DNA from: Tateyamaria sp947503385 | GTDB taxonomy: Bacteria > Pseudomonadota > Alphaproteobacteria > Rhodobacterales > Rhodobacteraceae | Length of the DNA stretch: 64,000 bases | Reading direction: 5' to 3' | NCBI RefSeq assembly: GCF_051195235.1 | Contig: NZ_JBNFZM010000005.1 | Span: 124,001-188,000, forward strand | Shown: one piece after another, positions 7,867 to 15,716 of the stretch | Position numbering within the stretch: position 1 is the stretch's first letter | Layout: each line of letters opens with the position of its first letter | Program-made: the position numbers and the translations under genes | The notes under the pieces: model-generated | What the model was told of the DNA's origin: nothing | The model's input: the letters and a program-made list of their open reading frames with translations, nothing else | Database searches by the model: none

Positions 7867-8841
7867 TCAGTCGGCCGCCTCCGCAGGATCGGTGGCAAAA
7901 CCCAGGCGACGCAGGTCCCGCGCGGCCTCATCCGCGGTGCTCCCAAAACGTGCCGGGTCCACCTGATCAGCGCGCGTGACGCGCCCTTGCCGCAGCAGTT
8001 CTGCACGTGTGGCATCGTCCACCACCTGACGCTGATACTCTGCGGCTATCGCTGCGGTGTCCTGATCCGCTTGAGCCGCCCAGCGATTCCATTGCCACCC
8101 CCCCGGCGTCAGCTTTCGCACAGATGATGTGATGTCGCGCAAAAACCGGGCCTTGCCCGCAAACCGGGCCTCGGTCGTGAACCAAAAATGCACAATCCAA
8201 GCCGCGTTGGTCGGCTCAGAGGCCAGCACCTGCCCCGCCTCATCCACGCCCCGGTGCCCCCCGGCGTCAAAGCGCGTAATGGCAGCGGCGCGCGCGATGG
8301 CCCGTGGGGCCACATGCGTCAGGATCAACGGCACATCTTCGTTCTGACCTAGGCGGACAACATCGTTGGGAAAGGGTCGCGACACCACCTGCACGGCGGC
8401 CAACAGTTCGGGATCATGGACAAAATCGCTTGGGTCCGCGCCATCTGCGGGGATCAGCGCATTGACCCGATTAAACTGGATTTCATCCGCGTTCGCCCCC
8501 GCACAAAGCGTCTTTAGATCGCCACCCGACACCAAGACAAACTCGTCCGCGTCGATCCTTATGATCCAATCCGCGCCAAACAGGGACTTGGCCCGGTCAA
8601 CGATCCCTTCCCACACTGTGTAGGGATGCGGTGGGTTGGGGCCAAACACGACGTCCTCAGACAGAAACGTAATGTCGAAACGCGGATCGTCACAGTAACG
8701 GCGCAACACGTCAGCGGTTGCATCCCGCGAGGCCGTTTCGACAATCACAAATGCATCCACGCCATGCGCCAAGGCCTGTTCGATCGCAGCGGCAACCAAG
8801 CCTTCCTCATTGCCGACAAGCATCGTGCCAACCAGTTTCAC
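7867..8841 (-). CDS. Glycosyltransferase family 2-like protein
   Basis: 324 residues. The N-terminus MKLVGTMLVGNEEGLVAAAIEQAL and the motif ADWIIRIDADEFVLV (D-x-D-E-F type metal and nucleotide-sugar site, about residue 95) match the PF13704 group of GT2-like transferases. These are cytoplasmic or membrane-associated enzymes that add sugars to polysaccharides or lipids. The C-terminal third (after about 230) is helical and less conserved. It closes the polysaccharide-type group, facing the propeller gene. A 9-bp perfect hairpin lies 22 bp upstream of its start on the same transcript. Donor and acceptor are unknown. Confidence 0.8.
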   Translation of the reverse strand: MKLVGTMLVGNEEGLVAAAIEQALAHGVDAFVIVETASRDATADVLRRYCDDPRFDITFLSEDVVFGPNPPHPYTVWEGIVDRAKSLFGADWIIRIDADEFVLVSGGDLKTLCAGANADEIQFNRVNALIPADGADPSDFVHDPELLAAVQVVSRPFPNDVVRLGQNEDVPLILTHVAPRAIARAAAITRFDAGGHRGVDEAGQVLASEPTNAAWIVHFWFTTEARFAGKARFLRDITSSVRKLTPGGWQWNRWAAQADQDTAAIAAEYQRQVVDDATRAELLRQGRVTRADQVDPARFGSTADEAARDLRRLGFATDPAEAAD

Positions 8842-8862
8842 GCGGTCCCTCCCGGCGACTCA

Positions 8863-8886
8863 CTTTGCCCGTTTTTGCGGGCAAAG
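8863..8886 (-). promoter_or_regulatory. Perfect 9-bp hairpin upstream of glycosyltransferase gene
   Basis: CTTTGCCCG (8863-8871) and CGGGCAAAG (8878-8886) are exact complements around a 6-nt loop. It ends 22 bp before the ATG at 8841 on the minus strand. A leader hairpin or an operator is possible. There is no T-tract after it on either strand. Confidence 0.5.
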
Positions 8887-9378
8887 GGCGTGCGCCCCAT
8901 CTTCGCAGACGCGCGCGTCAGCCGCGCACGTCACAGCCTAACAGGCACCCGACCCGCCCCGAAATACAACCAGTTCGCGTATCCGAAAGGTTAAATTTCA
9001 GCAAAATTTCGTGTTTATTTCAGGCACTCGCGGACAGAACTTGGCAAGTTGTAATCAGCGCTGCCGGGTTTGGTAACGGTGGCGCAGGGTGGCAACTACG
9101 GGAAAACGCCATGTTCGTCTGGGTAACAAGTGAGCGCGAAAGCGGCGCATTATCGCAATGCCGCACCGAGATTATTTCATCGGGACCCGTCCGCGCAGTT
9201 ACTGATTGACGCACCGAAATTGGGGCTGCGGTTTCTCTCCCGTCCGACGCGTGAGTGGCGCATTGGGCAACGAATACCGCAGCCTCAAGATCCGCCTGAC
9301 CCCTCCCGACCATTTTTTGAACGCAGTGCTGGGGCAATACGTTCAGTTCGGGTGGCCGGTGATGTTTGGCGGATTGCG

Positions 9379-9410
9379 CCGCACTTGATGCGCACTCTCA
9401 TCAGGTGCGG
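9379..9410 (+). other. 12-bp stem-loop in non-coding region
   Basis: CCGCACTTGATG (9379-9390) pairs with CATCAGGTGCGG (9399-9410) with one G-U type pair and an 8-nt loop. The stem is long enough to be selected RNA structure. No U-run follows, so a classical terminator is unlikely. Confidence 0.5.
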
Positions 9411-9480
9411 TGCAGCTCATAGCGTTGGGCCGCGCCCAACAGTGATTTGCAACCGCAATACATTGCAGCACAACATAGCC

Positions 9481-9502
9481 ATGGGGCCCTTTGTGGCCCC
9501 AT
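9481..9502 (+). promoter_or_regulatory. Perfect 8-bp inverted repeat in leader of the 300-residue protein gene
   Basis: ATGGGGCC (9481-9488) and GGCCCCAT (9495-9502) flank a 6-nt spacer and lie 56 bp before the ATG at 9559. It could be a leader hairpin or a dimeric repressor site. Confidence 0.45.
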
Positions 9503-9558
9503 TTGGCATGGGACACAGTCATTTGCCACATATTGAATTCTATTGGGAAGGATAGATT

Positions 9559-10461
9559 ATGGACGCTCCACAACAGCCGTTTCCCGGCGCACAACTCAAC
9601 CCGATGCTGACAATCAGTATGCCCGCCAAGGCTATTGTTGCGCCCGATGGCGATACGTTGAAAGCCTCGGACGCGGTCAACTATCCTGTGGGCGATCCTC
9701 CAAAACCCATCACATTGAAGCCGGGGCACAAACTGTTCCGCGTTTACGGCGGTCCGGCGGGCGAGATTGGCGGCTACTGGTCCCCCAACCCACCGGCACC
9801 GGACATGACCGTGGGTGAGTGGCGCAACATCAACGCCGTCTTGCCCAGCTGGAATGACGGCGCCTTCGTCGCCCAACTGACGGTCAATGACGGGCACAGC
9901 CTGCCCGCATGGGTTGGCGGCATCTGGTCTCAGGCCGCGAAGGTGAACAAAAAGATCGTGCCCGGCTGGTTCCTGAAGGGCGGCGGCACGCAATATCACT
10001 GCGACACGTGGGCCTCGACCTTCAACGCGGCGGTGACCATCACCAAGATCGGCGATACGCCTTGGACGACAGGTGCCGCGCCAACCGCGCCCAGCCCGCA
10101 ACAGGACGTGCAATTTGCAGCGACCTCCGGTGATCTTGATCCGGGCAAGGCCGAACATGCGCATGTCGGTCATATCGTTGACCTTGCCCATGCTCTGCGC
10201 AGCACGGCGCACGGGCTGACCTCCGGCTCGACCGAGGCAGCGATCATGGCACATGCCGCCAACGAAGTGATGGATGACGCCAATGCGATTGTGGCGCATC
10301 TCGATTCGGATCAGGGTTTGGTGGCCCATGCCATTCTCGGACATTTGGGCCTAACGCGGGCCATTGATCTCGCCCCCTCATGGCCCGGTGCCGCCGCCGC
10401 CAAAGCCAAACTGGACAGCGCCGTGATGAGTGCGGCGCGCATCAGCGGCGTGTCGCATTAG
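9559..10461 (+). CDS. Hypothetical protein with a VYGG / GYW motif
   Basis: 300 residues. The ATG at 9559 has AAGGA 6 nt upstream. I do not recognise a family with confidence. The segment GHKLFRVYGGPAGEIGGYWS (about residues 54-73) is reminiscent of the R-x-Y-G-G...G-Y-W strings seen in some toxin-like ADP-ribosyltransferase domains, but the rest does not confirm this. The next 100 residues are Trp- and Gly-rich (WVGGIWSQ, PGWFLKGGGTQYHCDTW). The C-terminal third (about 195-290) is alanine- and histidine-rich and helical, with several His-x-x-Ala steps. There is no signal peptide. Its stop codon overlaps by 4 bp that of the convergent BufC-like gene. It may be functionally tied to that operon or merely adjacent. 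Confidence 0.6.
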   Translation: MDAPQQPFPGAQLNPMLTISMPAKAIVAPDGDTLKASDAVNYPVGDPPKPITLKPGHKLFRVYGGPAGEIGGYWSPNPPAPDMTVGEWRNINAVLPSWNDGAFVAQLTVNDGHSLPAWVGGIWSQAAKVNKKIVPGWFLKGGGTQYHCDTWASTFNAAVTITKIGDTPWTTGAAPTAPSPQQDVQFAATSGDLDPGKAEHAHVGHIVDLAHALRSTAHGLTSGSTEAAIMAHAANEVMDDANAIVAHLDSDQGLVAHAILGHLGLTRAIDLAPSWPGAAAAKAKLDSAVMSAARISGVSH

Positions 10462-11228
10462 GCCTGCGCACTGCCGTCGACGAAAAAACCAGCGCGCAAC
10501 CATGTGTCTCTGACCTTTGCGTCTGTCGTCCATGGCGGGGTCATGTCTGCCGGGACAGCACCATCGCGCAGCATCGCTGCCAAAAAGCCGTACTGCGATG
10601 CCGTCAGCGGTGCCATATGCGTGATGTAGTTCCGGCGGATCACGGCAATGCAGCTGTCTGCCGGGTGCGGGGGCTGCGGCGCAGCTTCGGCCCGGACGGC
10701 TAGGTAGTATTGCGCAACCGGAAACCTGTAGCGTGCCACAGACAGGCTGGGGTTCAGGCGCAGCGCCGCGTCAGTCGTCTGTGCGGTGGCTGTGGGCAGG
10801 TCTTCGGCACCCGGCCCGTCAAAGGTGACAAAAACCGACCGCTCGAACCGGGCGAGATCGACGACAAAGTCGATCCAGACCTCGCGATCCGGCGCGTCAC
10901 GGTCAGGCCGGTGCGCTTCCAGAAAATCGGCAAAGCGACGCCCCAGATCATAGAGCGTGTAGCTCTCCGGCGGGGCATCCCGGACATATTCCGACACAAA
11001 ATCGTTGAACAGCCCAGCCCCCAGCGCATGGCAAAGCGCCGGGAACTGTTCGCGCATACAAGACGCGATCCGCAGCCGGTAGCTTTGCTGGTAGATTGCC
11101 AAGGATTGCGCAGCCGTCAGCCGCGGGTTCGGCGTCAGCAGCGCGGCCGCGTCGGCGGGATCCGCGTCTTCGGGGCGCAGCAGCGCGTCATGCATCCAGC
11201 GTTGCAAATCGGGCAAGGTGCGCGTCAT
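10458..11228 (-). CDS. BufC/HvfC-like DUF2063 protein (MNIO partner)
   Basis: 256 residues. The N-terminal domain reads LPDLQRWMHDALL, then NPRLTAAQSLAIYQQSYRLR, then REQFPALCHALG. This is the pattern of the DUF2063 family (HvfC/BufC N-terminal domain). In known MNIO clusters this protein accompanies the DUF692 oxidase and is thought to present the precursor peptide. Its ATG at 11228 overlaps the stop of the MNIO gene (ATGA), so the two are translationally coupled. It is the last gene of a long minus-strand string. The C-terminal half is less conserved (SVARYRFPVAQYYLAVRA). The family call is strong; the recognition role is inferred from the better-known bufferin and TglI systems. Confidence 0.85.
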   Translation of the reverse strand: MTRTLPDLQRWMHDALLRPEDADPADAAALLTPNPRLTAAQSLAIYQQSYRLRIASCMREQFPALCHALGAGLFNDFVSEYVRDAPPESYTLYDLGRRFADFLEAHRPDRDAPDREVWIDFVVDLARFERSVFVTFDGPGAEDLPTATAQTTDAALRLNPSLSVARYRFPVAQYYLAVRAEAAPQPPHPADSCIAVIRRNYITHMAPLTASQYGFLAAMLRDGAVPADMTPPWTTDAKVRDTWLRAGFFVDGSAQA

Positions 11229-12169
11229 GGATCAAGCGATGTCGCGCTGTCCATGACCTGCGGCACAAGAAAGCTGACCGGGTTCGACACGCCGGGCTGT
11301 GCCGTCGGATGTGCGGCGGCGACAACCTCCTGAAACCCCGCCCCACCCATATAGCTTTGCGCCTTGAGCAATTCGGTATGGCAATCGCCAAAGGACGGAA
11401 TGTTGCCATCCCATTCCAACAGGGTCGATACGCCTCCGGTTTGTTGCCATGCGCGTGCGTATAACGCCCAAACCTCGGGGCGGACAGGTTGATCATGCGT
11501 GTCGATGATATGCGTGCCGCAATCGGTGTGACCGGCCAGATGCATCTGCACGACCTTGTCCCACGGAAAGGCATCCAGATAGGCCGCCGTGTCGGCCCCC
11601 GCGTTGTAACAGGTCACGTAGACGTTGTTCACGTCCAGCAACAGGCCACAGCCCGTCCGGTCCGCCATTTCGCGCAGGAATTCCGGTTCGGACATGGCGT
11701 TGTCCCGGAACCCCACATAGGTGGATGGGTTTTCAAGGATCAGCGGACGGCCCAGCACCTCTTGGACCTTGTGGATGCGCGGCACGATATGGTCCAACGT
11801 GTCCGCGTTCAGCGGCACGGGCAGCAGATCGTGCGAGTTCAGCCCCATGACACCGGTCCAGCACAGGTGATCGGAGACCCATTGCGGCTGCACCTCTGCC
11901 GCCAGCGCCTTGAGCCGCGCCAGATAATCCATGTTCAGCGGGTCGGTGCTGCCGATGGACAGGGATACCCCGTGCAGAACCACCGGGTAGCGGTCGGCCA
12001 CCTGACGGATCACATGGCGCGGACGGCCACCGGAATCCATAAAGTTCTCCGAAATCGCCTCGAACCAGTCCACGTCCGGCCAATGCGTCAGGATGTGTTC
12101 GAAATGCACGTTGCGGAGCCCCAGCCCAAGGCCAAGCCGGGGCAAATCCGCGATGGTTTGCCGGGTCAT
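11225..12169 (-). CDS. Multinuclear non-heme iron oxidase (MNIO, DUF692)
   Basis: 314 residues from ATG 12169, which overlaps the stop of the cysteine-rich gene (ATGA). MNIO enzymes use two or three irons and O2 to rearrange cysteine or other residues in ribosomal peptides, as in methanobactin MbnB, TglH and bufferins. Probable metal ligands visible: H66 (VVLHGVSLSIG), D100-H101 (VSDHLCW), E146-N147 (LILENPS), D179 (LLLDVNNVYV), H210 and H214 (MHLAGH), D223/H225 (IIDTHD), E252 (LLEWD). The TIM-barrel pattern is complete and the length normal. The immediately upstream cysteine-rich protein is the likely substrate; the DUF2063 partner follows. Confidence is high for family, inferred for substrate. 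Confidence 0.9.
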   Translation of the reverse strand: MTRQTIADLPRLGLGLGLRNVHFEHILTHWPDVDWFEAISENFMDSGGRPRHVIRQVADRYPVVLHGVSLSIGSTDPLNMDYLARLKALAAEVQPQWVSDHLCWTGVMGLNSHDLLPVPLNADTLDHIVPRIHKVQEVLGRPLILENPSTYVGFRDNAMSEPEFLREMADRTGCGLLLDVNNVYVTCYNAGADTAAYLDAFPWDKVVQMHLAGHTDCGTHIIDTHDQPVRPEVWALYARAWQQTGGVSTLLEWDGNIPSFGDCHTELLKAQSYMGGAGFQEVVAAAHPTAQPGVSNPVSFLVPQVMDSATSLDP

Positions 12170-12732
12170 CCGCAGCTGCCGCCACCGGACATGCCGCTGG
12201 CCCCGCAGGCCGCATAGCTGGTACAGGACCCGCCTTCGGGCGGGGTGTTGATCCACGCGGCTGTCGGTCCGTGCGGGAAGGCCTGCGGTTGTGGGCCCAC
12301 AGTTCCCCCATCTTTCTCATAAGCTGCGGCAAAGACTTTGCGCGCACGTGCCCATACACTTGTGCCACGCAGCCCCCCGGTTGTGATGAACCTTTCGGCG
12401 TTGATCGGCGTCGCACAAGAGCCCATGGACCGACAGGCGTTCAGACCGGGATTGCGAAGCTCGGATTCCGCGCCATAAAGACCGCAGCCCCCTTGGTTCG
12501 CGCAGTCATTGTTGGTGTGGCAACTGTGCATGGCGGTGGTGGCGCAATACCCCTGCCCCGCACAGGCATTGGCGTCAAAGCCCGGCGCGCCGTCCATGCC
12601 GTATTTGTCCTGACCTGCACATTTGTTCAGCCCCATGCAGGCGTGCAGTTCCTCGCCCGGGACGGGCACACGTTTGAAGTCGCTGATGTTGAATGGGGGG
12701 ATCGTGTTCTTGGCTGTGTCTGTCTTGCTCAT
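12166..12732 (-). CDS. Cysteine-rich protein, candidate MNIO substrate
   Basis: 188 residues, ATG 12732 with GGAGAGG upstream, only 11 bp after the ferritin-like gene. Twelve cysteines at 32, 38, 57, 63, 71, 77, 83, 100, 106, 170, 176 and 187. Eleven of them fall in C-x5-C spacing (32/38, 57/63, 71/77/83, 100/106, 170/176). Examples are CMGLNKC, CAGQGYC and CRSMGSC. Glycine and asparagine are common between them. No signal peptide is seen: the first 30 residues are polar, with a possible leader up to VPGEELHAC. A Cys-poor linker (about 107-169) separates the main Cys block from a Gly/Ser/Cys tail. It precedes and overlaps the MNIO gene, so I infer it is the modified peptide or a metal-binding protein. 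Confidence 0.82.
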   Translation of the reverse strand: MSKTDTAKNTIPPFNISDFKRVPVPGEELHACMGLNKCAGQDKYGMDGAPGFDANACAGQGYCATTAMHSCHTNNDCANQGGCGLYGAESELRNPGLNACRSMGSCATPINAERFITTGGLRGTSVWARARKVFAAAYEKDGGTVGPQPQAFPHGPTAAWINTPPEGGSCTSYAACGASGMSGGGSCG

Positions 12733-12743
12733 CTGACCTCTCC

Positions 12744-14591
12744 TTATTCCGCCGCAACCGCGCCGGTGTCGGGCGCAGGGTTGATGGGCGTGTTGCCGGC
12801 CCAGTGGTTTTTGACGTTTGGCAAATGCATCGGGCTGGTGCCGTCCGCGCCCAGCAGGCTCACCGATTTGGCCACCAGTTTGGCAACGCTGCTTTGCGCG
12901 CCAGCGTCCAAGTCCTTGGATGCCTCCACCGCACGGTGGCCCAGTTCGACCAGCGCATCGAACGCCTGCTCGCGGGTGCCGAGGCTCAGGTTTTCAAAGG
13001 TCGGCGCAACAACCTTGCCCGCAAGTGGGCCGTCCGGCATCGCGGGCAAAGTGCGCATCATCTGTATCCACTTGTCCATAATCCAGATCATCGACCGGTG
13101 CAGCGCGATGTTGAAATATTGCTGCTGGCTGTGCACCTTTTTGTCCGGGCCGATCATCTCGGGTTTCACCAGATAAATCGTCTCGGACATGATCAGCATG
13201 TACTGAAACAGACCGCTGTTGAAATCGTTGAGCGCCGCATAGGCTGCCGGGTACTGCGCGCTGACAGGGCTAGTGGGAAAATCGTAGACCATGCCCCCCG
13301 AAATCATGCTGTCTGCCGTGCGTTTGGCGTATTGGTCCTCGAGGATCTCCTCCAACTCCATCTCTTCGATTTCATCAGCCATCCACGCGGGCAGTTTTTC
13401 CTTGTGTTCGGCATATTCGACGAATTGCGCCTGCAAGCGCAGGAACTTGAAGAAATGGCTTTCCTCAGGCTCATAATTGCGCACGCCCGCCGGGCCGTCG
13501 CCCTGTTTGGCCTTGTCGGGATCGTCGATGTTGCTTTCGGCACCAAACGCATCCTTGTAGCCCTCGCCCTGCTCGCAGATGGTGTGCAAGGCGATCATTG
13601 CCTGACGCTTGTCCGACACCGTGATCAGTTCGTTGTCTTCGGTCCAGTCGCCATCCTGATCCCCGGCGTGGCTGTCAGGTTCGTCGGTATAGACCGCCAC
13701 CTCTGACGCATGTGGAAGTTTCGAAGCGGTCGCGATTGCCTTGCCACTGGCGGCGGGTGCCGGGGCCGTTTTGTTGAACTTTTCCGAGGCATAGATCGTG
13801 TCGACATTGTTCGGCGCATAGTTCAGCGGCTGAATCTGCCGTGCGGCGATGCCATTGCGGAAATCACTGTCGTGAATCTTGGCGCAAGCGATCATGCAGC
13901 GGATGAACGAATAGAACTGTCCAATGGAATTCCAGTTCTCGTCCGACGGCCAGCCCAGCCCGTGCAGCATCTCGCCCAGACGATCCGTCACCTCGGCGGG
14001 GTGCTGCGAGACGTCGTCGCGCAGGTGATGGGCCACTTTCTCAACCTCATCCATAACGAGGTTGATGGGCCCTTGCGGGTATTCAATCTGGAGGAAATGC
14101 CACAGCTGTTCAAAGCTGAGCCCCTTGAGGGGGATATGCGTGTCCACGCCGCCATGTGGGCCGGGCGGACCCACGGGATTGTGGTGCGGCAGCATCGTCG
14201 GATAGCTTCCCGGTGCCGCCATATACAGCTGCGGCGGCGTGCCGGTCAGAGCAAAGTAAATATTGGAGGAGAGCGACATGTGCAGCATCTCCTCGACCGC
14301 GACGGACATGATCACCGCCCCCGCCTCATTGGCAAAGCGGGACGTGTCCGTCAGATCGCGGCCCGAATTCACCGTGCGATTGATCGAATAATAGGTATAG
14401 AGGTAGATGGGGATTGTCGCCAGTTCGACCGAAATGGCCGCTTGCAGATCGCCCTTGAGCCGCGCCAACAGCTTGTCACGATCCCCGTAAACACCTGCAT
14501 TCATTGCAAAAACCATCAGGCTTTCGGCAGGGTTCAAATCAAAGTCTTTTGTGGCTTGGCAGACGTGACGCCAGTTCTCTTTCGGGTCCAA
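12744..14591 (-). CDS. Ferritin-like protein of the VioB / iminophenyl-pyruvate dimer synthase type
   Basis: 615 residues from a TTG at 14591. This start has an excellent GGAGGAG 6 nt upstream and gives the N-terminus (M)DPKENWRHVCQATKDF; the nearest ATG (14516) lacks that. The N-terminal ferritin-like domain (about residues 35-190) shows AAISVELATIPIYLYTYYS and MSVAVEEMLHMSLSSN, giving Glu and E-x-x-H metal ligands. This is the fold found at the N-terminus of VioB, RebD and StaD, which couple oxidised amino acids. The C-terminal part (for example FNIALHRSMIWIMDKW) continues the pattern. It lies between egtD and the cysteine-rich gene. It may act on imines from the LodA-like oxidase, or handle iron or peroxide; both are inference. 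Confidence 0.75.
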   Translation of the reverse strand: MDPKENWRHVCQATKDFDLNPAESLMVFAMNAGVYGDRDKLLARLKGDLQAAISVELATIPIYLYTYYSINRTVNSGRDLTDTSRFANEAGAVIMSVAVEEMLHMSLSSNIYFALTGTPPQLYMAAPGSYPTMLPHHNPVGPPGPHGGVDTHIPLKGLSFEQLWHFLQIEYPQGPINLVMDEVEKVAHHLRDDVSQHPAEVTDRLGEMLHGLGWPSDENWNSIGQFYSFIRCMIACAKIHDSDFRNGIAARQIQPLNYAPNNVDTIYASEKFNKTAPAPAASGKAIATASKLPHASEVAVYTDEPDSHAGDQDGDWTEDNELITVSDKRQAMIALHTICEQGEGYKDAFGAESNIDDPDKAKQGDGPAGVRNYEPEESHFFKFLRLQAQFVEYAEHKEKLPAWMADEIEEMELEEILEDQYAKRTADSMISGGMVYDFPTSPVSAQYPAAYAALNDFNSGLFQYMLIMSETIYLVKPEMIGPDKKVHSQQQYFNIALHRSMIWIMDKWIQMMRTLPAMPDGPLAGKVVAPTFENLSLGTREQAFDALVELGHRAVEASKDLDAGAQSSVAKLVAKSVSLLGADGTSPMHLPNVKNHWAGNTPINPAPDTGAVAAE

Positions 14592-14772
14592 ATGGGTCTC
14601 CTCCGAAAATGGTTTTGCTTTAAAAAACGTGTGGGCCGACGCAGGTAATGCAGCGGCGCACAAACAATCGCATAGGTAAAACTCGCGCTTTACGTGTATC
14701 GCCGTCAAGCCGTTCTTTAAAAAATATCTGGGGAAAACGCGGGCGTCCCATCTGCAGGATCGCAACTGTGGT
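14592..14772 (-). promoter_or_regulatory. Possible internal promoter before the ferritin-MNIO genes
   Basis: The only sizeable gap (181 bp) inside the gene string. It is AT-richer than the flanks. On the minus strand it holds a TTGACG hexamer (near 14713) and several A/T runs, and ends in the strong GGAGGAG site. A secondary promoter that lets the ferritin-like, Cys-rich, MNIO and DUF2063 genes be expressed apart from lodAB-egtBD is plausible. No convincing -10 could be paired. Confidence 0.3.
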
Positions 14773-15714
14773 TCAGGCGTTTGGGACGAGCAGTGTGACG
14801 GCAAAATCAGCATTTGGGTCGGTAAACCACTGCGCCACGGACCATCCCGACATTGCCGCCATCGCGTCAAGTTTCGCGCGGGTGTATTTGTGGCTGTTCT
14901 CCGTGTGGATGCTTTGCCCTTGGGTCATGTGAAACACCGTACCGTCCACGGCAAAGGCGATGTCTTCTCGGGCCATAAGGTGCATTTCCACCCGTTCGGC
15001 ATCTGCATCCCAGCGCGCCACGTGCCGGAACTGAGCCGGGTCAAATGTCGCTGCCGCTTCGCGATTGAGGCGGTGCAGGATGTTCATGTTGAAGGCGGCT
15101 GTGACGCCTTGTGCGTCGTCATAGGCTGCGATCAGCCGGTCTGGTGTTTTGACCAGATCGACGCCAATGACAAAGCCCGCGACCTGTGGCCAATCCCGCA
15201 CCCGTGCCATTAGATCAATGGCGGCCTCAGCCTCCAGATTGCCCAGCGTCGATCCGGGGAAAAAGGCCAGTTTGGGCATTTTGGCGATGGTCTCGGGAAA
15301 CACCAGTGGCGCCATGAAATCCGCGGCCATCGGCGTGATGTCCAGCGTCGGGTATTCAGCGGCAAGCCCCGCTGCGATATCCGCCAGAAACGCGGCAGAG
15401 ATGTCCAGCGGCATATAGCCCGACAGGGTGGGCAGATGATCCAGCAGAATGCGCGTCTTGGTGCTGGCACCGCTGCCCAGTTCCACCAACACCGCCCCCT
15501 CGGGCACAGCGCGCGCAAGCCCTGCCACGCCATCGGTCAGGATCTGCACCTCGGTCCGTGTCGGGTAATATTCTGGCAACGCGGTGATCTGTTCGAACAG
15601 AGCACTGCCCACATCATCGTAAAACCATTTTGGGTCCAACGTTTTTTGCGGCTGCGACAGCCCGGCCTGCGCAGATGCGATCAGGGCGGCGTTTTTGCGG
15701 ATCGGTTTGTTCAT
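14773..15714 (-). CDS. egtD: L-histidine N-alpha-methyltransferase (ergothioneine biosynthesis)
   Basis: 313 residues from ATG 15714, two bases after the egtB stop, with AAGGAC inside the end of egtB. EgtD adds three methyl groups from S-adenosylmethionine to histidine to make hercynine. SAM-binding motif LVELGSGASTKTRILL, the family string FFPGSTLGN, the substrate-side EYYPTRTE tyrosine and the C-terminal TENSHKYT (Glu and Ser that hold the histidine) are all present. The length is normal. With egtB it forms the two-gene core of bacterial ergothioneine synthesis. egtC and egtE are absent from the window, as in many proteobacteria. Location inside a LodA/MNIO gene string is unusual. Confidence 0.88.
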   Translation of the reverse strand: MNKPIRKNAALIASAQAGLSQPQKTLDPKWFYDDVGSALFEQITALPEYYPTRTEVQILTDGVAGLARAVPEGAVLVELGSGASTKTRILLDHLPTLSGYMPLDISAAFLADIAAGLAAEYPTLDITPMAADFMAPLVFPETIAKMPKLAFFPGSTLGNLEAEAAIDLMARVRDWPQVAGFVIGVDLVKTPDRLIAAYDDAQGVTAAFNMNILHRLNREAAATFDPAQFRHVARWDADAERVEMHLMAREDIAFAVDGTVFHMTQGQSIHTENSHKYTRAKLDAMAAMSGWSVAQWFTDPNADFAVTLLVPNA

Positions 15715-15716
15715 GC

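Larger units (their letters stand above)
8842..9558. other. Long non-coding stretch with strong hairpins
   Basis: 717 bp with no gene I can support. Short open frames exist but lack family motifs, good start sites or codon character. It contains three inverted repeats, listed separately: 8863-8886, 9379-9410 and 9481-9502. The 3' end has an AAGGA ribosome site for the gene at 9559. It could be a regulatory leader, an sRNA locus or the remains of a decayed gene. Confidence 0.5.

Noticed and set aside
9503..9540. Possible sigma-54 promoter (TTGGCATGG then TTTGCC)
   Set aside because: The GG and GC elements are about 18 bp apart rather than the required 10.
9130..9555. 141-codon frame in the 8842-9558 stretch, and a 105-codon minus frame at 9020-9337
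   Set aside because: Neither shows a ribosome site, a family motif or convincing composition. They may be remnants, but I cannot support a pseudogene call.
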